32,505 nt of DNA from Xanthobacteraceae bacterium (lineage in GTDB: Bacteria; Pseudomonadota; Alphaproteobacteria; Rhizobiales; Xanthobacteraceae): positions 1 to 32,505 of the forward strand of contig JASHOR010000092.1 of the NCBI GenBank assembly GCA_030041005.1. The letters are read 5' to 3'. The translations under genes were made by a program, and so were the position numbers. The number at the start of each line of letters is the position of its first letter. The first letter of the stretch is position 1. The notes under the pieces are model-generated. The model saw only the letters and a list, made by a program, of their open reading frames with translations, did not search any database and had not been told where the DNA came from. Shown here in pieces: positions 24,740 through 32,043 of this stretch.

Positions 24740-25645
24740 TCACTTTGCGGCCGGGAAATAGGTATCGAGCCATTGTCGCAGCATGTTCCAGACGCGCGTC
24801 GATTTCTCCGCGAACAGGAAATGATCGAGGCCGGAGAACAAGTGCAGCTCGGCCGGCTGTCCGGCGCGTCTGAACATTTCGACCGACTGCTCGGTCGGCG
24901 TCACCGAATCTTTGGCGGCGTGAATAAGCAGCAGCGGCCGCGGCGCGATATTTCCCACAACGTCTTCGGCGCGAAAATCGAACATGCTTTGCGCCGTCTC
25001 CGCCGGGAACATTTCCACCGAGCCGGGCGCCAGCATGCCGACCCCCTGCTTCTCCAGATTGGCGCGGACATGGTCGGGGATCGGCACGATGTCATAACGT
25101 GGCACCATCAGCGATTTTCCGGTGCGAGCGCGGCAGGCCTTGCCCTCCTCCAGCATCGCGGTGAATTTTGCCCACGCTTGCGGCGTCGGATGCTGGCCGC
25201 GGAATTTGCGCTCGCCGTGTCCCCAGCCTCCGTTGGATACCACTGCGGCGATGCGCGGATTAGTGCCCCCGGCGTAAACGCCAACGGCGCCGCCAAAACT
25301 CGAGCCGATCACGGCAATGCGGTCGGCGTCCACGTTCGGGTGCCTGGCCAGGCACTCGAGCGCGTTGCCGGCGTCCTCGACCTGTTCGAGGCAGATGACG
25401 CGGCCGAATTCGCCTTCGCTTTTGCCGCAGCCGCGCATGTCGAATCGCAAGGTGACATAGCCAAAGCCCCCGAGCACCTTCGCCGGAGCCAGACAAGTCG
25501 GGCTTTCGCAGTTGGAGCCGAAGCCGTGCAGCACTAAAAACGCGGCACGCCGCTCGCCGGGCCGCAAGCCCTCCGGCACGCTCAGGACACCATGCAGGCG
25601 TAACCCCGCTGATTGGAAACCGACGACCTCTTGATGCATGGGCAC
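24740..25645 (-). CDS. Alpha/beta hydrolase
   Basis: This is a 301-aa serine hydrolase. The oxyanion-loop HGFGSN near 40-45 precedes a conserved RFDMRGCGKSEG turn. The nucleophile elbow is G114-S-S116-F-G118; D246 (HAAKDSVTP) and H275 (GLDHFLF) complete the triad. It resembles dienelactone-hydrolase or acyl-aminopeptidase-like lipase/esterase members that lack a signal peptide, so it is probably cytosolic. The first codon is GTG 25645 (GGAGG four bases upstream) or ATG 25639 (ten bases); the choice is open. It is read in the same direction as the Ldh2 gene 149 bp downstream, so an operon is possible. The substrate is unknown. Confidence 0.88.
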   Translation of the reverse strand: MPMHQEVVGFQSAGLRLHGVLSVPEGLRPGERRAAFLVLHGFGSNCESPTCLAPAKVLGGFGYVTLRFDMRGCGKSEGEFGRVICLEQVEDAGNALECLARHPNVDADRIAVIGSSFGGAVGVYAGGTNPRIAAVVSNGGWGHGERKFRGQHPTPQAWAKFTAMLEEGKACRARTGKSLMVPRYDIVPIPDHVRANLEKQGVGMLAPGSVEMFPAETAQSMFDFRAEDVVGNIAPRPLLLIHAAKDSVTPTEQSVEMFRRAGQPAELHLFSGLDHFLFAEKSTRVWNMLRQWLDTYFPAAK

Positions 25646-25729
25646 GAAACCTCCGCCGGTGCAGATTTGTCGGGCGACTGTAATGGATCGAGCGGATGAG
25701 AAAAGGGGTGATGCCCAGCGTCGGGCCGC

Positions 25730-25894
25730 CTAGTGTCCCGATTCCGAAGTTCGCATCATTATGCGGCACCCTCGTTTGCGAACTTCGGAATCGAAGGACA
25801 CTAGCAACTTATTGATCTCGCGTGGCTTTGGTTCAGAACTCCGCATGACGAGGTCGCGGCAGAAATGATGCGGACTTCTGAACCGCCACACTAG
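25730..25894. repeat. 165-bp double-hairpin element with CTAGTGT / ACACTAG ends
   Basis: The element begins CTAGTGTCC (25730) and ends CCACACTAG (25894), giving a 7-bp perfect terminal inverted repeat. It contains two large hairpins in tandem. The first, 25730-25804, has arms of about 25 bp around a GCATCATTATGCGG loop region. The second, 25821-25894, is less perfect and pairs GTTCAGAACTCCGCAT with ATGCGGACTTCTGAAC. The terminal CTAG supplies the TAG stop of the acyl-CoA synthetase gene. It looks like a non-autonomous mobile or REP-type element. Confidence 0.8.
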
Positions 25895-28074
25895 CCCTGC
25901 CGGGCCGTCTCGTCCACGCGCATCAGCACGTCGAGCGCGAGCACGCCATTGGGATAGACCGCGAGCGGATTGATCTCGATCTCGGCAATGCGCGCATCGG
26001 CGCGCACCAGGGCACCGAGGCGCAGTACGCAACCGGCAATGGCGTCGAGGTCAACCGCGGCTGCGCCGCGATGCCCGTAAAGCAGCGCTGCACCTTTGAG
26101 TTTTCGCAATTCCTCGACAATGCCGTCGCGATCGAGATCGGCAGCGAACACCCTCAGATCGGCGAGCGCCTCGATCCAGACGCCACCGAGGCCGACGGTC
26201 AGATAAGGGCCCCAAGCCGGGTCGCGATGCGCCCCGACGACGAGCTCCAGCCCAGGCGCTGCCATTTGCTCGACCAGCATGCCGTCGAGCGGCACGTCCG
26301 GCCGCGCACCGCGGACGTTGGCTGCGACCGCTTTCCATGCGCGCGTCAACGCCGCCGCATCGGCGATACCGAGCACAACTCCGCCGGCATCGCTCTTGTG
26401 GGTAAGCGCCGCCGCTTGTGCCTTCAACGCCACCGGATAGCCGATACGGCGTGCGAGCGCGCAGGCTTCTTCCCCGTCGCGCGCGAGTTCGCCGGCCGGT
26501 ACGGAAATACCGATCGACCTGAGGAATGCCTTGCCCTGATACTCGGCGAGCGCTCCAGCAGGCAGTGGCGCGTGAGAATCTGGCACGATCTCGGGAGCGC
26601 AACGCTGCGCGGCTGCCGCAGCGTGACCGTGCCAGGTGGCATTCGCCATTGCCCGCAAGGCGCGGTCGGGTGAACGGAAGAAGGCGAGCCCCTTTTCACG
26701 CAGTGCGGCCGCAAATTCCTGCGGCAGCGGCGTCTCGTCGCCCATGGTGGCGACCGCGACGGGCTTTTGCAGATCGGCAATGCCATCGATGATGGATTTT
26801 GCCTTGTCCATGGCGAAACGCGGCGCACCAGCTACGACAGAAACAACGAGCGAACCCATCGCCGGATCCGCGAGCAAATGCGCCGCGGTGCGACCCAAGA
26901 TGCTGGCATCGCGGATGCTCATTGCGGTCACGTCGACCGGATTCTCGACGGCTGCAAAGGGCGGCAAGATCTTCTTGATGGCTTCGACGCTCGGCGCCGA
27001 CAATGGCGGCAGGTCGAGCCCGAGCGTCTCGGCGAAATCGAGCGCGTAGCCCTTGAAAGCGCCGGAATTGGTCATGATCGCGGCACCCTTTGCCGGCGGC
27101 GTGGCGAAACGGGCCAAAATCTCGGCACTGTCGATCAGTTCATCGAGCGTCTCCACCAGCACGATCGCCTCGCGCCTGAGTAGCGCTGCCATGATCGCAT
27201 GATTATCCGTCATGGCACCCGTATGGGTGCGCGCCGAAGATTGCGCGCGGGCGCTGCGGCCTGGATGCATCAGTACGATTGGTTTGCTTCTAGCGCGTGC
27301 TCTCGCGGCAAGCGCCAGAAAGCGCCGCGGCTCGCGCACCTGTTCCATGAACAGAACAATGACGCGCGTCGAAGCATCATTGACCAGATAATCCAGAAAA
27401 TCCTCAGTGGTGAGCTGCGCCTCGTTGCCGGTGGAGACAACGCAGGAGAGATTGAGATCCTTTGCCAGCAGTGCCAGCCGCAGGGTCGAGCACATGGCGC
27501 CGCTTTGCGTCACCACGCCGATTGCGCGGCCTTTCCCGGCCACTGGCGGCGCCAACGGCTCGAATGTCAGCGCGACCTTGCCGGGCAAATTGACAAGCCC
27601 GATGCAATTCGGTCCGCACAGCGCCATCCCGCCGTCGCGCGCGAGTTCGGCCAACTTGCTCTGCTCGATGCGCCCGGCTTCGTCCATCTCGGCAAAGCCG
27701 GCGGCAAAGACGACGGCAGCGCCGATCTTTCGCCGCACACAGGCCTTCACCGCGTCGGCCGTCGCCTGGCGCGGCACCGCCAGGACCGCCGCGTCAATAT
27801 TTTCCGGCAGCTCATCGATTGAGGCAAAGCAGTCTCGGTCGCCGATCGACCGGTTGGTCCGGCTGACCAGAAAGATATCGCCGGCAAAGCCGATATCGGT
27901 GAGGTTCTTAAGCGCGTTGGCGCCGATCGATCCCGGCTCGGGCGAGATCCCGACGACGGCGACCGAGCGCGGACGCAGCAGCCGCACGAGAGAACGAGGG
28001 CCGGCCTCCAATTGTCTTCCACGCGCTGTGGCGGCAGGGATGGAATCTTCGATTGATTCTCCGGGCACGCGCAT
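25891..28074 (-). CDS. ferA: NDP-forming acyl-CoA synthetase, probable feruloyl-CoA synthetase
   Basis: This is a 727-aa single-chain acyl-CoA synthetase of the NDP-forming acetyl-CoA synthetase superfamily. Order: a CoA-binding Rossmann domain (about 25-150, SVAVVGISPEPGSIG), two succinyl-CoA-ligase-like domains with the phosphohistidine H284 in ARTHTGAMTDNHA, and a C-terminal ATP-grasp domain (about 510-720). The ATG at 28074 follows the TGA of the hydratase-lyase gene directly, so translation is coupled. As I recall, Sphingobium SYK-6 has the same ferB-ferA order with an NDP-forming FerA, unlike the AMP-forming Fcs of pseudomonads. That context supports ferulate or p-coumarate activation, though the acid is not proven. 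The stop codon lies in a repeat end. Confidence 0.85.
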   Translation of the reverse strand: MRVPGESIEDSIPAATARGRQLEAGPRSLVRLLRPRSVAVVGISPEPGSIGANALKNLTDIGFAGDIFLVSRTNRSIGDRDCFASIDELPENIDAAVLAVPRQATADAVKACVRRKIGAAVVFAAGFAEMDEAGRIEQSKLAELARDGGMALCGPNCIGLVNLPGKVALTFEPLAPPVAGKGRAIGVVTQSGAMCSTLRLALLAKDLNLSCVVSTGNEAQLTTEDFLDYLVNDASTRVIVLFMEQVREPRRFLALAARARARSKPIVLMHPGRSARAQSSARTHTGAMTDNHAIMAALLRREAIVLVETLDELIDSAEILARFATPPAKGAAIMTNSGAFKGYALDFAETLGLDLPPLSAPSVEAIKKILPPFAAVENPVDVTAMSIRDASILGRTAAHLLADPAMGSLVVSVVAGAPRFAMDKAKSIIDGIADLQKPVAVATMGDETPLPQEFAAALREKGLAFFRSPDRALRAMANATWHGHAAAAAQRCAPEIVPDSHAPLPAGALAEYQGKAFLRSIGISVPAGELARDGEEACALARRIGYPVALKAQAAALTHKSDAGGVVLGIADAAALTRAWKAVAANVRGARPDVPLDGMLVEQMAAPGLELVVGAHRDPAWGPYLTVGLGGVWIEALADLRVFAADLDRDGIVEELRKLKGAALLYGHRGAAAVDLDAIAGCVLRLGALVRADARIAEIEINPLAVYPNGVLALDVLMRVDETARQG

Positions 28075-28926
28075 TCAGTCGTCGCGACGGTATGCGGCAA
28101 GCCCCGGCCGATAGGATTTCTCGTCGAGGAACTGGGTCATGCCCTTTTCGCGACCCTTTTCCGGATCGAGGAAGCGGAGCTGATCGAGCTTGGCGAACAA
28201 ATAGTCCTCGGCATCCTCCCACGGCATGTTGCGCACGCGCCGCGCCGCGTGCTTGGCAATGCGCAACGCCATCGGATTTTTCTCAAGGAGCGTCCTGGCC
28301 AATTTATCCACGCGCGAACGCAACTGCGCGCGAGGCACCGCCTCGTTGACCAGTCCCATGGAAGCCGCCTTGCGACCGTCAAAAGTCTCGCCGGTCATGA
28401 CGTAATACATGGTGTCGCGCTGGCCCATGACCGACGCCACCGCTTTGGTCACCGTGCCGGCTGGAATGATCCCCCAATTGATCTCGGACAATCCGAAAGT
28501 GGCGTCTTCCGCGGCCACCGCAAGGTCGCAGGCGACGAGCGAATTGAAGGCACCGCCAAAGCACCAGCCATTGACCATGGCGATGGTTGGCTTGCCGTAG
28601 AACTGCAGCCGCTTCCACTGCGCCATGGCGCTCTTGCGCATGATTTTCAGCCGCTCGTCATAGGAAAGCTTGTCGGTGGCGCGGAAATATTCGCGCAAAT
28701 CCATGCCGGCGGAGTAGGCGTCACCGGCGCCGGTGAGCACCAACACACCGCAGCGATCATCCGTTTCCAGCGCCTCGAACACTTCAAGCATTTCGAATGA
28801 CAGAACGGGATTGATGGCGTTGCGCTTGTCTGGCCGGTTCATGGTCACCCAGGCGATGCCGCCCGAGAATTCGACCAGAACGGTATTGCCCCCGGGAAGT
28901 CTTCCCGGCTCGTCGCTGCCAGACAT
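28075..28926 (-). CDS. ferB: Hydroxycinnamoyl-CoA hydratase-lyase
   Basis: This 283-aa crotonase-fold enzyme closely resembles feruloyl/p-hydroxycinnamoyl-CoA hydratase-lyase (HCHL), which hydrates the CoA thioester and then cleaves it to vanillin (or 4-hydroxybenzaldehyde) and acetyl-CoA. Diagnostic stretches are AGMDLREYFRA, KPTIAMVNGWCFGGAF, ATFGLSEINWGI and the tail GREKGMTQFLDEKS. Y80 and E148 match the residues I recall as Y75 and E143 in the Pseudomonas enzyme. The positions I align with S123 and Y239 are N128 and F244 here. The ATG at 28926 gives family length; its ribosome binding site is weak. It is first in the ferB-ferA operon. No vanillin dehydrogenase gene lies nearby. Confidence 0.9.
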   Translation of the reverse strand: MSGSDEPGRLPGGNTVLVEFSGGIAWVTMNRPDKRNAINPVLSFEMLEVFEALETDDRCGVLVLTGAGDAYSAGMDLREYFRATDKLSYDERLKIMRKSAMAQWKRLQFYGKPTIAMVNGWCFGGAFNSLVACDLAVAAEDATFGLSEINWGIIPAGTVTKAVASVMGQRDTMYYVMTGETFDGRKAASMGLVNEAVPRAQLRSRVDKLARTLLEKNPMALRIAKHAARRVRNMPWEDAEDYLFAKLDQLRFLDPEKGREKGMTQFLDEKSYRPGLAAYRRDD

Positions 28927-29246
28927 CGATCGATTTCCATCGCGAACCGAATGGCGCAGTCTTAAACCATCCCAAGGATCGAACAAAGTGGTGACCGGAT
29001 ATGGCGTTTACCCGCGCTCTCGGCGGCACCGGCCTCGATCAGGGTGCGCATCTCGTCGGCGTCAATCGGGGGCGTCATGATTGAGCTGGCGAAGCGATGG
29101 GTCGCGCACGCCGCAGGACTTGGCGACGGCAAGAAGCGATGGAAGGAAGGTTCGTCGCAAACGCGGCGTGGCTGCGCGGCGACCGTCAACGCGAGGCGGT
29201 CGCAGTCGCGCCTCGGTTCCGATCCTTCTTATACGTGAGACAGGTG
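28927..29246. other. 320-bp spacer between ferB and ecfG
   Basis: No gene is supported here. A minus-strand frame from ATG 29078 reads MTPPIDADEMRTLIEAGAAE, which looks protein-like for about 20 residues and then loses character, so it may be a gene relic. It has no ribosome binding site. The ferB promoter should lie in this segment, but I could not identify a convincing -35/-10 pair, nor a MarR-type palindrome. Confidence 0.35.
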
Positions 29247-29798
29247 TCAGCCGCGACCGCCGCCGGCCAAGACCGCACGGGTGGCGCGGTCGGGGCCGAA
29301 ATCATCGACGCTATCGATAGCAAGCAGGTCTGCAAGCCGCGTCCGCGCGCGATTGACTCGACTTTTTATGGTGCCAACGGCACAGCCGCAAATTGCCGCC
29401 GCATCGTCGTAGGAGAAGCCCGACGCTCCGACCAGGATCAAAGCCTCGCGCTGATCGGACGGCAGCTTGGCCAACGCGGCGCGAAACTCCTCGAACTCGA
29501 CCCGGCCGGTCTGCTCCGGATGGGACTTGAGCGTTTCCGCATAGCGCCCATCGGCGTCCTCCACCTCGCGGCGCCGCTTGCGGTACTCGGAGCGGAACAG
29601 GTTGCGCAAGATCGTGAACAGCCAGGCCGGCATGTTGGTGCCGGGCTCGAACGAATCGATATGGGCGAGCGCGCGCAGCAAGGTCTCCTGCACCAGATCG
29701 TCGGCGCGATCTACGTTGCCGCACAGCGATATGGCAAATGCGCGCAGGCTCGGCACCGTGGCGAGTACCTGATCTCGAATTGCGGGATCGAGCTTCAT
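29247..29798 (-). CDS. ecfG: EcfG (ECF15) general stress response sigma factor
   Basis: This is a 183-aa ECF sigma factor with the EcfG signature. Region 2 covers about 15-75 (ADDLVQETLLRALAHIDSF, then TNMPAWLFTILRNLFRSEYRKRRREVED) and region 4 about 112-160 (LPSDQREALILVGASGFSYDDAAAICGCAVGTIKSRVNRAR). It directs transcription of the alphaproteobacterial general stress regulon from GGAAC-N16/17-CGTT promoters. It is held inactive by NepR and released when phosphorylated PhyR binds NepR. The gene follows nepR with 21 bp between, and the pair is divergent from phyR. The GSR promoter at 30144-30168 upstream of nepR implies positive autoregulation. A short Gly/Arg tail extends past region 4. Confidence 0.97.
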   Translation of the reverse strand: MKLDPAIRDQVLATVPSLRAFAISLCGNVDRADDLVQETLLRALAHIDSFEPGTNMPAWLFTILRNLFRSEYRKRRREVEDADGRYAETLKSHPEQTGRVEFEEFRAALAKLPSDQREALILVGASGFSYDDAAAICGCAVGTIKSRVNRARTRLADLLAIDSVDDFGPDRATRAVLAGGGRG

Positions 29799-29819
29799 GC
29801 GGACTACGCCTCGTAAATT

Positions 29820-30044
29820 TCAGTCTTGTTCGCCTAGCCGGCGAACGAGATCCTCAAGATGTTGCGGCACGCCCTGGTTAACGTAGGAATTGTACATCGT
29901 GCGCAACAGCTCGCCGATCCGCGCCTGGGCCTCGCGGCCGAGACGGATTTCATGCTTGTGGGGCCGCTTGCCGGTCGAATCTTGCGGCTCTGACATGTCC
30001 GTATCCGGCTCTACGGCTTCAAGGTTGGTCTTACGACTGTTCAT
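29820..30044 (-). CDS. nepR: NepR anti-sigma factor
   Basis: This is a 74-aa anti-sigma factor for EcfG. The conserved two-helix core is at about 33-70 (IRLGREAQARIGELLRTMYN, then GVPQHLEDLVRRL), which binds sigma regions 2 and 4; the N-terminal 30 residues are acidic and poorly conserved, as usual. The chosen start is ATG 30044, with GAAG upstream, giving a length near the family norm; an in-frame ATG further up at 30125 would add 27 unlikely residues and lie near the promoter. It is first in the nepR-ecfG transcript. NepR is captured by the sigma-like domain of phosphorylated PhyR, encoded divergently 211 bp away. Confidence 0.95.
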   Translation of the reverse strand: MNSRKTNLEAVEPDTDMSEPQDSTGKRPHKHEIRLGREAQARIGELLRTMYNSYVNQGVPQHLEDLVRRLGEQD

Positions 30045-30072
30045 TGCTTCACTTCGTCCCCTTACGCCCTGT

Positions 30073-30096
30073 GGATCAGCCGAATTCGGCTCATCC
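30073..30096. promoter_or_regulatory. Dyad in the nepR 5' leader
   Basis: A near-perfect 24-bp palindrome, GGAT-c-AGCCGAATTCGGCT-c-ATCC, lies 29 bp before the nepR start and downstream of its predicted GSR promoter. Only one central-flanking C/C pair breaks symmetry. It could fold in the mRNA leader or be an operator; no regulator is identified. Confidence 0.5.
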
Positions 30097-30143
30097 GGCT
30101 GGCACCCCCGTCTTTTGCAACGCATAACCTACTTAAACGGCCT

Positions 30144-30168
30144 AACGCACTGTCCCGCAGTCTGTTCC
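30144..30168 (-). promoter_or_regulatory. EcfG-type promoter of nepR-ecfG
   Basis: On the minus strand GGAAC (30168-30164), a 16-bp spacer and CGTT (30147-30144) match the known EcfG consensus exactly. It reads toward nepR, leaving a leader of roughly 90 nt. It predicts that the sigma factor activates its own operon. Confidence 0.88.
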
Positions 30169-30189
30169 ACCCTATTGGAGCGTTTTTTC

Positions 30190-30214
30190 GGAACCTTCTT
30201 TGCAGACCTGCGTT
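30190..30214 (+). promoter_or_regulatory. EcfG-type promoter of phyR
   Basis: GGAAC (30190-30194), a 16-bp spacer and CGTT (30211-30214) form an exact EcfG consensus reading toward phyR, leaving a leader of about 35 nt. Its -35 element lies 21 bp from that of the opposing nepR promoter. Confidence 0.88.
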
Positions 30215-30255
30215 GCCGCAGGTAGATTCGGGCCTTGTGAAGGGGAGGGTTACCT

Positions 30256-31074
30256 TTGTCTACATCGCAAGCCGTGCTTCAGCAGCTACCGTTCTTGCGC
30301 CGATATGCCCGTGCGCTGTCGGGAAGTCAGGCCTCGGGCGATGCTTACGTAGCCGCCACCTTGGAATCGCTGATCGCCAGTCCGCAGGTCTTGGAAACTG
30401 GGCCCGGTTCGCGGGTGGCGCTTTATCGGCTGTTCACCAAAATCTGGAACTCGGTCGCCGTCAATGGCCAGCCCGAGCCCGGCAGCACGATTCTGCCGCC
30501 CGAAAAGCATCTTACTCAGATTACCCCGCGGCCGCGGCAAGCCTTCCTTCTCGTGGCGCTCGAGGGCTTTTCCGAGGAGGACGCCGCAGAAATCCTGGAC
30601 TGCAATCTGCCCACGCTGCGGGCCCTGGTCGAGGAATCCGGGCGCGAACTTGCGGCGGAGATCGCCACTGACGTCCTCATTATTGAGGACGAAACCTTCA
30701 TCGCCATGGATATCGAAGCGTTGGTCGAGAGCCTGGGCCACAATGTGATCGGGGTCGCCCGAACCCACGCCGAGGCGCTGGCGCTCGCCAAAAAGAAGCG
30801 CCCGGGGCTCATTCTCGCCGATATTCAGTTGGCCGACGGCAGTTCTGGCCTCGATGCGGTCAACGACCTGCTCGGCTCGTTCGAGGTGCCAGTGATTTTC
30901 ATTACCGCATACCCCGAACGCTTCCTGACCGGTCAGCGCCCAGAGCCTGCCTTCCTGATTGCCAAGCCGTTCCAGCTTACCGTGGTCTCCGCGGTCATAA
31001 GCCAAGCCCTGTTCTTCGGGCGCAAGGCGCACCAGCGTGACCGGCAAGCAGGCGAGCGACAGCCCACGTTGTAA
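30256..31074 (+). CDS. phyR: PhyR stress response regulator (sigma-like domain + receiver)
   Basis: This is the 272-aa partner-switch regulator. Residues about 1-130 mimic an ECF sigma factor (LPFLRRYARALSGSQASGDAYVAATLESL, then region-4-like ALEGFSEEDAAEILDCNLPTLRALVEE). Residues about 138-255 form a receiver with acidic pocket E144/D145, phosphoacceptor D189, T217 and K237. When D189 is phosphorylated the sigma-like part is freed and sequesters NepR. The start codon is TTG 30256, supported by AGGGGAGGG at 30241-30249 and by the family N-terminus; no ATG is suitable. It is divergent from nepR-ecfG. A PhyK-type HWE/HisKA_2 kinase, often beside these genes, is not in the window. Confidence 0.97.
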   Translation: MSTSQAVLQQLPFLRRYARALSGSQASGDAYVAATLESLIASPQVLETGPGSRVALYRLFTKIWNSVAVNGQPEPGSTILPPEKHLTQITPRPRQAFLLVALEGFSEEDAAEILDCNLPTLRALVEESGRELAAEIATDVLIIEDETFIAMDIEALVESLGHNVIGVARTHAEALALAKKKRPGLILADIQLADGSSGLDAVNDLLGSFEVPVIFITAYPERFLTGQRPEPAFLIAKPFQLTVVSAVISQALFFGRKAHQRDRQAGERQPTL

Positions 31075-31501
31075 CGTCGCGATTCTCGCTATCGCCGATC
31101 TGGCTTTCGGCGGCCGGGCGCGCCTGGGTTCCGGAACGGCGCCTCGATTTCATCGCTGATCGCGGGTCCCCCGAACGCCATGTCGGAAGGACGGGGGCCA
31201 ATCGAGCCACCCATCCGGCTTCGCCCTCCCTGGGCATGCGCGGGACGTACGCTGTCGGCACCGCCGTCAAATCCTGGCGAAATAGATTAAGGACGCAGCC
31301 GATCGGCATATCGGCTGCGTCCCACACGGCCGGCCAAGCACGGGGGGAGGGGGGGAAAGGATGGCCGGTCCGCCACATCAAACCATAACGCCAATGTTCG
31401 TTCCTTCGCGTTCCTATTTGAAGCGTCGCAGGCCGTTCGCAAATGCCAAAACGCAGTCTGATAAACCCGATCACAAGCCAGTGAGTTCCGTTTTGATCCC
31501 A
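31075..31501. other. Spacer after phyR without a gene
   Basis: I find no supported gene in this 427-bp stretch; open frames on both strands lack ribosome binding sites and family character. It holds the perfect hairpin at 31291-31322, a poly-G run near 31340-31357, and one imperfect EcfG-like site (GGAAC-N16-CGCT at 31133-31157). A kinase gene might have been expected here and is absent. Confidence 0.6.
31291..31322. terminator. Perfect 12-bp hairpin downstream of phyR
   Basis: GGACGCAGCCGA (31291-31302) and TCGGCTGCGTCC (31311-31322) pair perfectly across an 8-nt loop. No T-run follows on the plus strand, so it is either a rho-assisted or pausing terminator, an RNA-stabilising hairpin, or a repeat. 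It lies 216 bp past the phyR stop. Confidence 0.45.
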
Positions 31502-31526
31502 GGAACGACACCGCAGGCGCAGCGTT
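31502..31526 (+). promoter_or_regulatory. EcfG-type promoter upstream of the 109-aa membrane protein
   Basis: GGAAC (31502-31506), a 16-bp spacer (31507-31522) and CGTT (31523-31526) match the EcfG consensus exactly and read toward the gene at 31622, leaving a leader of about 90 nt. Confidence 0.8.
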
Positions 31527-31621
31527 TGTGGTGTCGGTGTGATGTTCAGCTCGGGGGGTCGTTGGAGTGCGCGCCAAGGGTCGTTTCGCCGAGAAGCGTC
31601 CGGTGTTGCAGAGAGGCTCCG

Positions 31622-31951
31622 ATGGCCAAATTCTCTCGTTTTCGCATCTATCCGTATGCGATCGTAGCAGCCGCTGTTGTGGCTTTCGCATTTGTGACCG
31701 TTGGATCGCTGCTGAACGCAGCGCCCTATCCCGCACCCGGCATCAACAACGGCACAGCCCCATTCACGGTAAATCGATTTCGCAAGGGCGACCGCTTGCC
31801 CCTGTTCAATTCAAATCGCGGCGTCTTGCGTGACATGCGCATGCCGGCGGGCCTGGAGACGCGGGATACGGTGCCGCTTGGATGCGATCCCGCCGTCAGT
31901 CCGGTGACCACGTCCTCGCCCGCGAAGGTGTACGGGCGCTGCGTCGTTTGA
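31622..31951 (+). CDS. Small membrane-anchored protein, predicted GSR regulon member
   Basis: This is a 109-aa protein I cannot assign to a named family. It has a short basic start (AKFSRFRIYPY), one membrane helix at about 12-32 (AIVAAAVVAFAFVTVGSLL) and an extended, Pro/Gly/Arg-rich tail of about 75 residues, probably periplasmic, with two cysteines (PLGCDP and GRCVV). The helix could also act as an uncleaved signal anchor. The start at ATG 31622 has GAGAGG at 31611-31616. A longer frame from 31361 runs through the promoter and is rejected. The exact EcfG promoter upstream and closeness to phyR suggest stress-induced expression, perhaps in the envelope. Confidence 0.75.
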   Translation: MAKFSRFRIYPYAIVAAAVVAFAFVTVGSLLNAAPYPAPGINNGTAPFTVNRFRKGDRLPLFNSNRGVLRDMRMPAGLETRDTVPLGCDPAVSPVTTSSPAKVYGRCVV

Positions 31952-32043
31952 ATAGCAATGCCATATTCGGCCTTCCATCTGAATTTTCTTCAAATCAGGA
32001 CAGCAGCACGTTGACGCCGCCTATCGAGCCAGCGCGCGGATGC

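Noticed and set aside
31133-31157. GGAAC-N16-CGCT after phyR
   Set aside because: One mismatch in the -10 and no gene start within reach; recorded only as a weak site.
31361-31621. 87-residue N-terminal extension of the 109-aa membrane protein
   Set aside because: It would place the start upstream of the EcfG promoter, lacks a ribosome binding site, and the ATG at 31622 has GAGAGG plus an immediate signal-anchor.
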